A DNA stretch of 6,769 nt, taken from PVC group bacterium. GTDB lineage: Bacteria; Verrucomicrobiota; Kiritimatiellia; SS1-B-03-39; UBA6053. The stretch spans positions 1 to 6,769 of the forward strand of contig PXDP01000367.1 in NCBI GenBank assembly GCA_003565035.1, written 5' to 3'. The notes under the pieces are model-generated. The model saw only the letters and a list, made by a program, of their open reading frames with translations, was not told the origin of the DNA and searched no databases. This document shows, piece after piece, positions 5,691 through 6,769 of this stretch; position 1 is the stretch's first letter, and each line of letters begins with the position of its first letter. A program made the position numbers and the translations under genes.

Positions 5691-6769
5691 ATGCTCGTCC
5701 CCTTAAGCTGGCTCAAAGAATACATTGATCTCCACGAAGACACCCAGGCCCTCTGTGACCTGCTCACGTTCTCCGGCCTCGAAGTCGAAGCGGTGGAAAC
5801 CCACGGCTCCGACTACGCCAATATCGTTGCCGCCGAGATCACCGCCGTCGATTCTCATCCCAATGCCGACAAACTGACCCTCTGCACCATCGAATTCGGC
5901 GGAGAGGCTCCCCTCACCGTCGTCTGCGGTGCCCCCAATGTCCGCGTCGGCATGAAAACCATTTACGCCCCCGTCGGGGTCACCCTGCCAAACGGGCTCA
6001 CCCTCAAAAAAGCGAAAATACGCGGAGTCGAAAGTCTGGGCATGCTCTGCGCCGAGGACGAACTCGGGCTTTCCGATGCCCACGACGGCATCATGGATCT
6101 GCCCCCCGCCACCGTCCCCGGCACCCCGGCGGTTGAGATCCTCGGCGGACCCGAAACCGTCTTCGACCTCGAAGTCACCCCCAACCGCCCCGACTGCCTC
6201 AGCATCATCGGCGTGGCCCGCGAACTCGCCGCCCTCACCGGCCGCGCCCTCCGCCTTCCGGAACTGCCCCTGCGCGAAGGCCTGGACCACATCCGCGATC
6301 ATTTCAGCGTCGACATTCAGGATCCCGTCGGCTGTCCCCGCTATACGGCCCGCTGTCTGACCGGTGCCCAGGTGGCTCCCAGCCCCGACTGGATGCAGAA
6401 ACGTCTCCGCCTCTGCGGCATCCGCCCCATCAACAACCTCGTCGATATCACCAACTATGTGATGCTCGAAACCGGACAGCCCCTCCATGCCTTCGATCAG
6501 GAGCTGCTTCACGGCGACAGCATTATCGTCCGCAGCGCCGCCGAAGGCGAACAGATGGCTACTCTCGACGACAAAACCCGCGCCCTTACCGCCGCCGATC
6601 TGGTCATCGCCGATGCCGACCGCCCCCTCGCCATCGCCGGAGTCATGGGCGGCGCCGACAGCGAAATCCGCGACACCACCACCCGGGTGCTGCTCGAAAG
6701 CGCCGCCTTCAGCGCCCCCCGCGTGCGGGCCACCGCCAAACGGCTCGGGCTCCACACCGAATCCTCCTA
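5691..6769 (+). CDS. pheT: Phenylalanyl-tRNA synthetase beta subunit, 3' end cut off by window
   Basis: Beta subunit of PheRS, which supplies tRNA recognition and editing of mischarged Tyr-tRNA-Phe. The frame has no stop in the window: 359 codons are present of a usual 780-830. The N-terminus MLVPLSWLKEYIDL is the classic PheT start. An EMAP-II-like tRNA-binding OB domain occupies about 40-150 (HPNADKLTLC at 56-65, VVCGAPNV at 77-84, KIRGVESLGMLCAEDELGL at 109-127). Next come FDLEVTPNRPDCLSIIGVAR at 158-177 and the B3/B4 editing domain, with INNLVDITNYVMLETGQPLH at 247-266, AFD after it, and LAIAGVMGGADSEI at 313-326. It ends just before the expected YRFERG-type motif. No Shine-Dalgarno is visible, only an A-rich AT stretch (5680-5690) before the ATG. 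Strongly C-ending codons resume here, matching pheS and not the toxin-antitoxin pair between them. Confidence 0.97.
   Translation, partial: MLVPLSWLKEYIDLHEDTQALCDLLTFSGLEVEAVETHGSDYANIVAAEITAVDSHPNADKLTLCTIEFGGEAPLTVVCGAPNVRVGMKTIYAPVGVTLPNGLTLKKAKIRGVESLGMLCAEDELGLSDAHDGIMDLPPATVPGTPAVEILGGPETVFDLEVTPNRPDCLSIIGVARELAALTGRALRLPELPLREGLDHIRDHFSVDIQDPVGCPRYTARCLTGAQVAPSPDWMQKRLRLCGIRPINNLVDITNYVMLETGQPLHAFDQELLHGDSIIVRSAAEGEQMATLDDKTRALTAADLVIADADRPLAIAGVMGGADSEIRDTTTRVLLESAAFSAPRVRATAKRLGLHTESS

Noticed and set aside
5687..5692. TATTAT as a -10 box for pheT
   Set aside because: It overlaps the pheT ATG itself and has no -35 match at the right distance, so it could not produce a complete pheT message.
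5703..6755. 350-codon open frame on the - strand
   Set aside because: It lies opposite pheT, whose protein is unmistakable. The antisense frame is Gly/Ala/Asp-rich low-complexity sequence, which results from C-ending codons on the + strand.
1..6769. CRISPR array, tRNA/rRNA genes, insertion sequence or attachment site
   Set aside because: No regularly spaced direct repeats, no cloverleaf-like or rRNA sequence, and no transposase, integrase or flanking duplication was seen, including around the toxin-antitoxin insertion.

Overview
The window holds seven genes, all on the + strand. Most of it is GC-rich, and third codon positions strongly favour C. The taxon cannot be fixed from the sequence. 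A DUF2723-type membrane glycosyltransferase, a CckA-like hybrid kinase, weak or absent Shine-Dalgarno sequences and C-ending codons would suit a Verrucomicrobiota/Kiritimatiellota-type (PVC) bacterium or a similar environmental Gram-negative, but this is inference. No rRNA, tRNA, CRISPR array or transposase was seen.

Left part (1-3910): a hybrid histidine kinase (PAS-PAS-HisKA-HATPase-receiver) that runs in from the left edge. It overlaps by 4 nt (ATGA) a multi-spanning GT-C-like glycosyltransferase of the DUF2723/TMEM260 type. After a 49-nt gap comes a hexapeptide-repeat (left-handed beta-helix) acyltransferase. A sugar transferase next to a probable sugar acyltransferase suggests envelope glycan or glycoprotein modification. 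The overlap suggests the kinase is co-expressed with the glycosyltransferase.

Right part (3911-6769): pheS and the first 359 codons of pheT, the alpha and beta subunits of phenylalanyl-tRNA synthetase. pheT is open to the right edge and has no stop in the window. Between them lies a complete type II toxin-antitoxin module: a Phd/YefM-like antitoxin (76 aa) overlapping a VapC-like PIN toxin (124 aa). In 60-base rows counted by hand, the module is about 37-50% GC, against about 57-77% in rows of pheS, so it looks like a later insertion into the essential pheST operon.

The most interesting structure is just downstream of the pheS stop codon. Three GTAC-core sites sit there: two CGTACG copies forming an inverted repeat, and GTGTACTC. 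They surround and overlap a TTGACA / TGTACT promoter whose predicted start falls at or next to the antitoxin ATG. This looks like an autoregulatory operator of the Phd/YefM kind. I found no terminator between pheS and pheT, so the toxin-antitoxin promoter and its autoregulation may affect transcription of pheT. A 21-codon open frame just before pheS, ending 7 nt before its ATG, is a weaker candidate for a leader peptide.
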